From Antedon mediterranea (lineage: Eukaryota; Echinodermata; Crinoidea; Comatulida; Antedonidae): DNA of 64,000 bases. Numbering within the stretch: position 1 is the first letter of the stretch; the number at the start of each line of letters is the position of its first letter. Both the position numbers and the translations under genes were made by a program. Under the pieces are notes generated by a model that did not search any database, was not told the origin of the DNA, and saw nothing but the letters and a program-made list of their open reading frames with translations. The DNA lies in NCBI RefSeq assembly GCF_964355755.1, contig NC_092671.1:15418501-15482500 (forward strand), in the 5' to 3' direction. Of this stretch, positions 57,987 to 64,000 are shown one piece after another.

Positions 57987-59149
57987 ATTGTTGATCGGAG
58001 CCATGAAACCTAGTCATATGACTATAGCAATGGACTTGTGAAGGTACTGAAACATTGAGAACAGACGTTTTCACCATACTACACTGATTATATTTATGTA
58101 TAATCTATTTACAAGGTTAACTCTTCCTGCACAATATGCATCCTGTTGCACTTTCTCTAAATGTCGTTTATGTTTACAGTGGTGGTATATTATGATCAGT
58201 CACCTGTTTGCGTCGGTGTACCACCATAGATGTAAACTTTGAACGATGTAGTTTGCATCCTCTTAAAACATAGGCAGCAAGAAACTTATTTCACATATGT
58301 AACGACAATGCAAGGTGTGAAAACAGACCTTAAATGCGTTACATACACGTATAGCGACCCCAACTTGTGAAATTGCTCTGGTGTAAACCAGCTCTTACAC
58401 ACGTCAACCATAAAAAAATACTTATATATCATTCAAAGCGTGGCAGCGTGAACATGTGACACATGTTTTGTGTACGTACTGTATCAGCGTCAATACGTAG
58501 GAAAACACATGACCGTGCATGCGTGCATCAACAATTAAAATGCCGCTAATGAAGCTTACAGTTCTTATGGCCAACATTCAAATATGTTTTGAACATGAAG
58601 ATGTTGATAGATTATCTACTAAAATTCATAGATATTAGATCGAATTACCTAATGCCGGAAACATGTTAATTTCTGTAGGCGAGCTTTCTTTGAACTTGAT
58701 TACCAAGTAAATCTCATTATTATTGTCAGCTACAACAATGAACCTAAGTCCCATTCATATTGGACGTACACACATAAAATAATTTCTAACATCTAATGGG
58801 TTATGCTATTTTTCCATCTCCTTGGTAGAAAGGTTTAATCTCTCAATCTCATTGGTCCAAAATACAAATGCTAGTATTGTCAATTTATTAATGTCTTTAT
58901 TTAATAATAATTAAATTTAAAATTTATTAATGTTATTATTCCTAATCATGCACCTTGCTCATTTTTAGAAGGCCTTTTTGAACGAGGCCCAAATTCACAC
59001 AGTTATTTATACATTTGTTTTTTTTTTTGCTGTAATATGTTATGTTTTTTGTCTCTGTGGCTGCATTGTATGATGTTAAATGTTGAATTTAAATAAATAT
59101 ATCTTGAATACATATAAATAAAAAAAATAATAAGCATGTCTTCTGTACC

Positions 59150-59455
59150 CTTACCCAGGTTTGTACACTTACCACCTTTGTACCCTGACCCTCTTTGTAC
59201 ACCTACCCCCTGTGTAACCTGACCCCTGTGTACCCTGATCCCTTTGTACCCTGATCCCCATGTACCTGACCCCCTTTTTACCCTGATCCATTTGTACCCT
59301 GACTCCTTTGTACCCGGACTCATTTGTACCCTGACCCCTTTGTGCCCTGACCCCATTGTACCCTGACCCCTTTGTACCCTGACCCTTTTGTACCCTGACC
59401 CCTTTGTACCTTGTCCGATTTGTACCATGACCCCTTTGTACCCTGACCCCTTTTT
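59150..59455. repeat. 15-bp minisatellite (TGTACCCTGACCCCT), about 20 units
   Basis: Head-to-tail units TGTACCCTGACCCCT with scattered substitutions and a few length variants. Because the unit is a multiple of three and lacks stops on the minus strand, it generates three overlapping open frames of Gly/Val/Arg/Gln-rich repeats there. These are not evidence of a gene. Confidence 0.9.
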
Positions 59456-60002
59456 TTGCGCATATTAAAAGAACATATGCGAACATATCCAAAAAGATTG
59501 ATATTCATATAGCATTTAACTTGAGATTGTTTTGAAGAATATCTTTATTTTTAGCAATGATATAATCAGAGTATACGGCTTAATGCATGACATGTCTGTT
59601 TGTAATTGAAAATAATGCGGTCACATTTAAGACCACTTCTGCCTTTAGGATTCCGACACAGTTAGTGACGTCATGAGAGACATTAAATTTCATGTATTGC
59701 GAATCTTTATACAACAAATCCATTAACTGCTCACTAAACTGCGAGGTTTTAGTGTATTTTTTATCTGCTTAATTAATATACATTTAGTTTGAACTCTGTT
59801 TGTACGTAACGTTATGGCTGTGAGATTACATCTCGCTGTTTATTCACGTTTGTTGTTGAAGAATTACACTATAATGTACTGTTACCAACTTATGATTTGA
59901 ACTTGCGCGATGGATTGAAAAGCCACTGTGCGTTCAAACTTCAATTGTATGACAACGGTTTTTTACATTTATACAAACAGTATTTTGACAAACATTAAGT
60001 AA

Positions 60003-60252
60003 AGCTCTGTCTACATTATCAAACTGATATGCCCAAATATGGTAGTGATATGCCCAAGTATGGTAGTGATATATTCATATTATTCATATTCATATTCATT
60101 TATTATCCAGAAAAAATAATACAAAAACAATACAAAAAGCATATATAACATAGAACAACAACAAGCAGAGAAAAAGTGACATTATCATGTCCATAATGGG
60201 AAAATTACATTTTGTTGTTAGTCATATAAAGTTTGATAGTGTAGACATAGCT
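60003..60252. mobile_element. MITE family A copy carrying an insertion
   Basis: Ends AGCTCTGTCTACATTATC and TTTGATAGTGTAGACATAGCT with TAA and TTA flanks. Between the doubled TATGGTAGTGATAT module and CATTATCATGTCC lies about 100 bp not found in the other copies, including repeated ATTCATATT. Confidence 0.7.
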
Positions 60253-61947
60253 TTATGCTATTTAAATGATTTTATGATTCGTGGGCGAATGTTTTTATTT
60301 GGGCAAACAGCCTCTTGCAACAACACAATAACTCTCCAGTAGTTCATCTCATAATTCCTATTATTCGTTATTTTCAATTTGGTAGATATTTAGAAAATCG
60401 GCAGTTATAGTACCGGCCGTATATCTATACAATTAAAGAGAGAGAATTTGTACATTGTTTTTTGTTATACAATTTTTGGCTATAATGACCAGAATTGTAC
60501 TGGGGAGGTTTTAGAACATAGAGATACTATAATATCTCTATGATTTGAACCACCTTGAAGGGTTTCATTTCTAGTTAAAAGGAATGATATGGTACTTAGC
60601 GTACCGTTACCCCATCAATTTGAATCTTACAATGGTCTACGTGTATCACTTTCAACGCAATGCTTTGGTATTAACATACTGATTATTAACAATATAATTA
60701 TGTTAAAAGGAGTTGAAACGTATTTATTTCGATTTAACCGATCGATAACTGCCAAGTCCTGTCGTTTGTAGAACGAAGGTTATATAGTTTCTTCGCATTT
60801 TGTTGATGAAAGTAGTAGTAGTTAGTAGCTAATCAAATGGCATCGTCAATTCTCCAAGTGATACTCTTTCATCATTTAATGGACTGAGCATCTTGTGATC
60901 TTGAGCGTAGGCATACACTGTGGTCATAAGTAGCAAGTTACATTTAAAACTGTTACTATCAAATATATATTATATTGTACATGTTTCTATGTTATTATAT
61001 TGGAAATCAAGGATGCATAACCTCTGATTTGGATGGAGCAAGAAAGATATTTCACATTCTTTCACAAAGCAAATTCACAAAACGGGTAGTAGGTATAGTG
61101 GAATAAAACTCCAGCCCTGTCCTGTCCTCTAAACATAGATGTCAACATTTTAATGGGACGATAAACCACGAGAGAGAGACTTGTTTTGTACGCATTCGTA
61201 GAACAATCTTGAATTGTTCGCGCCTTCCGTCCAAAACGAAAGGGAATAGTCCAGTGACACCACATACGTTGTTGACATCGCTCATTCTACTTCATATCGA
61301 TTATGTGATAATCTAGTCGTAATGCATCTATATTAACAATTGTAATTTTAAAACAAACCGGATTCTCCTCCGTTAAACCTCTCCGAGATGAACTTGATTT
61401 TATTAGGTTGAAAGTTAATAGGTAATACAGAACTTTAGATCAGAAATAGCAAATATCCAATCCCTGTAACAACATACTAAGCACACGGTATCAACCTGTC
61501 TAAGAGATCAATTTTTAAAATCGTTCTTGCGTCATCGTATATTCAATTGTAGTTTCAAATACCCACTCTCGTTTACATCTCAAATCTGCTATTCCTTTTA
61601 GAAGGTTTGATAAATTGCAATGACGATATAATTGTCTAGGTTTTGCAACATGACATTAAAAACACCAATAGCTGATTTGAAAACATCGAGACATAAGTAT
61701 AAAAGTTGAAACAAAAAAGTATTAGCCATTGTCTTGAAATGTGCCTTAGTTTATACACCATAACAGAGTGTAGAAATGATTCCAAATAACGAGATACAAG
61801 CCATTATTCAGAGTTCCGATCTTTATTTGATCATCATCAGAAATTAACAATAATTCCAAAGGTTTATATCTCGTTTACATCATAGTACTGTAGTTATAAT
61901 TGTCTGCCTTTGAAACGAAACGTTGAATCATTGCTTGCCTCTCGTAA

Positions 61948-62308
61948 AGCGTGGTTCCCACTAACGACGCAACACGGGGACGTAACACAACGCAAGTGAA
62001 TTGACCAATCACAAGCGATGGCTTATTCGCTTGTGATTGCTAAAGCTTGGTTCCCACTAGAACGTAACGCAAGGACGTAAACGCAACGCAAGTGAATTGA
62101 CCAATCACAAGCGATGGCTTATTCGCTTGTGATTGCTAACTGTCTATAACTTCGCTTGTCATTGGTTAAAACGCTTGCGTTGCGTTTACGTCCTTGCGTT
62201 ACGTTCTAGTGGGAACCACGCTTAACTGTCTATAAATTCGCTTGTCATTGGTTAAAACGCTTGCGTTGCGTTTACGTCCTTGCGTTACGTTTTAGTGGGA
62301 ACCAAGCT
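61948..62308. mobile_element. MITE family C element with a same-family element inserted in it
   Basis: The outer ends (AGCGTGGTTCCCACTA and TTTTAGTGGGAACCAAGCT) are flanked by TAA and TTA. An inner complete element, 62044-62222, has ends AGCTTGGTTCCCACTAG and CTAGTGGGAACCACGCT and is flanked by TAA on both sides. Removing it restores an outer element of the same design (GATTGC-TAA-CTGTCTATAA at the join). Confidence 0.78.
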
Positions 62309-63070
62309 TTAGTTGGAGTCAGTTTTATGCTATCCATAATATAATAGAACTAACCCAACATTTTTCCTCTTTCTCTTCCTAAATTGCAAGTCCGATACTA
62401 CCGCCGTTCGAGTTATGGAACCTTTTTACTGCCCTTTATCCATTAGTCTATATTAGAATCATATTTGAGACTCCGTAAGATTTTGTTAAAAAATCGCATG
62501 ATTAATATCATAAAACGGGTAATACCCGTCGACAGTGAGTATGACTGAAGACGAATGAAAATGCAAATGCAACATTAATACCGTAATAAAAAGGGTAAAA
62601 ACTATGGAAGTAGTTAAATATCATAAAATTTGGTATTTTTATGACATCCGTAAATGTCAAAAATAGGTAAAAAAAGTTTTAAAATTTCACTTAAAATATA
62701 TTATTAGAGCTAAAGACATTTTTTAGAAAACCTCTATATTTAGGGACAATATTCTGTGTTTTGAGGGGGTGTTTCTTCAGATAATCGTATGATATTTGTC
62801 TATTTACTGTATGAAACATGTTTGTTATGTTATATTTGATACTATCGATAATGACTTAAGCAATATCAAAGCGCTTCGCAATATCAATGATACCAGTGTC
62901 ATATAATGTATATAAATAAGATCATATATACCAATTATTAATAAAGTATAATATATTAGCATTCTGTCATCATTCTCTCCTTAATTAAAATGGATTGTAT
63001 TGGCGGCAGATATCAGTCTTTGAAATAAAAAAATACACGCGAATTGGACATTACGCGCTGCGACGTGGGC

Positions 63071-63474
63071 GTGAATGGTACAACGCGGTGCAGTAGGTGT
63101 CATGAGTATTGTGTTCAATTTGTATAGTTAAAGGAGATCGAATTTGACTAGTTATTAAACCTATTCATCTTTCTCTTCCTCGCATACATTAATCTAGACA
63201 AAATGTTCTTGAAAAAACAACAAAATTGAATAGAATGAATAGAGGCCATATACGTTGAAGCCAAAAAAAGTCGTGAATGGTACAACGCGGTGCAGTAGGT
63301 GTCATGAGTATTGTGTTCAATTTGTATAGTTAAAGGAGATCGAATTTGACTAGTTATTAAACCTATTCATCTTTCTCTTCCTCGCATACATTAATCTAGA
63401 CAAAATGTTCTTGAAAAAACAACAAAATTGAATAGAATGAATAGAGGCCATATACGTTGAAGCCAAAAAAAGTC
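63071..63474. repeat. 202-bp tandem duplication
   Basis: 63071-63272 and 63273-63474 appear identical by eye, from GTGAATGGTACAACGCGG to GTTGAAGCCAAAAAAAGTC. Either a very recent duplication or an assembly artefact. Confidence 0.88.
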
Positions 63475-64000
63475 AAGAAAACAGTTTTCGTATATATAAA
63501 AGGTAAATTTGCACGCCCATGGGGAATAGACTTGCCCTAAGTCTGTAGTTATTTTATGTTTTTGATTTTGTCTGAAAATACGAGCTCAAGTAGTATACGT
63601 ATGAAACGCCATATGTGCCAAAATAGTTATCATTTTACTAATATTAAATAAACACTGCGTCTAGCAATGATTATATTAAACGTTAACCCGATCGGCCGGC
63701 GGTTTACAAAATATAGTTCTGTATGAAATATTGATACGTGAATGTGTGCGAATAAATGTCTATTTATAGTTGGATTAATGAATATAAATGAACGCATGTA
63801 TTATTTCATAAACATTTGATATTTTATAGATATTATTGCTATAAATAACTTTTAAATTACTTCCCCCGCAACCGATGATGGAATCAGTATACCCTATAGA
63901 TATCGATTTTAATTATGTGGAGGAGGAGTAGGAGAAAGAAGAGAAAGTTGAGGAGAAGCCAGTAATAATAACTAATTTTAGTAAAGAAAATATTATTTTA

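Larger units (their letters stand above)
57987..64000. other. Gene-free interval downstream of ZWILCH
   Basis: It starts with the ZWILCH 3' untranslated region, whose end I cannot fix. I see a 15-bp minisatellite at 59150, a MITE at 60003, a nested MITE pair at 61948 and a 202-bp duplication at 63071. The remaining stretches (about 58000-59100, 59500-59990, 60260-61940, 62320-63060 and 63480-64000) show no coding block, RNA gene or repeat that I recognise. Confidence 0.6.

Noticed and set aside
59003-59508. Three overlapping minus-strand open frames rich in GVRVQRGQGTKGSGYK-like repeats
   Set aside because: They are produced by the 15-bp tandem repeat, have no start context or flanking exons and resemble no protein family.
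60589-60771. 60-codon plus-strand open frame
   Set aside because: Length expected by chance, no motif, no neighbouring exons.
63879-63930. Short ATG-started frame MESVYPIDIDFNYVEEE near the right edge
   Set aside because: Ends after 17 codons, with no splice donor or family match that would support a first exon.

Overview
The window is animal nuclear DNA: small exons with clean GT-AG introns, AT-rich non-coding sequence and a dense load of short foldback transposons, tRNA-derived SINEs and minisatellites. The proteins are close to vertebrate orthologues, yet introns are compact and repeats such as TAGGCCTAGG strings and TWA-flanked foldback elements abound. A marine invertebrate deuterostome, probably an echinoderm, fits best; the species is inference. 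Layout: (1) 563-27214 (+) holds the 3' three-quarters of an axonemal dynein heavy chain, DNAH6. I traced 57 coding exons that join in one frame for 3486 residues and end at a stop; the 5' part lies left of the window. (2) 28215-33289 (-) is the complete gene for ribosomal protein eL4 (RPL4), 8 coding exons and 396 residues, tail-to-tail with DNAH6. Five of its seven introns each carry one copy of the box C/D snoRNA SNORD18 (U18), which also lives in RPL4 introns in vertebrates. (3) 34230-57986 (+) is the complete gene for the kinetochore protein ZWILCH, 14 coding exons and 596 residues, head-to-head with RPL4. The same divergent RPL4/ZWILCH pair exists in human, so this looks like an old conserved gene pair. 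(4) 57987-64000 holds no gene I can support, only repeats. DNAH6 moves cilia, RPL4 builds the large ribosomal subunit and its introns supply a guide RNA for rRNA methylation, and ZWILCH acts in the spindle checkpoint. They share a neighbourhood, not a pathway. The accessory content is mostly mobile DNA: at least five foldback (MITE) families flanked by TAA/TTA (Harbinger-like), one element flanked by TTAA with CCC ends (piggyBac-like), a family with TTAA at both ends, a Penelope-like remnant with a GIY-YIG endonuclease tail and hammerhead-like motifs, two tRNA-SINE families, a 5S-rRNA-derived SINE-like copy, a LINE tail and several satellites. The most notable points are the five-copy SNORD18 set, the conserved RPL4/ZWILCH pair, a 239-bp tandem duplication that copies the RPL4 start codon and first splice donor, a MITE inserted into a copy of itself, a tRNA-like half in the loop of a long hairpin, and a 21-nt microexon in DNAH6.
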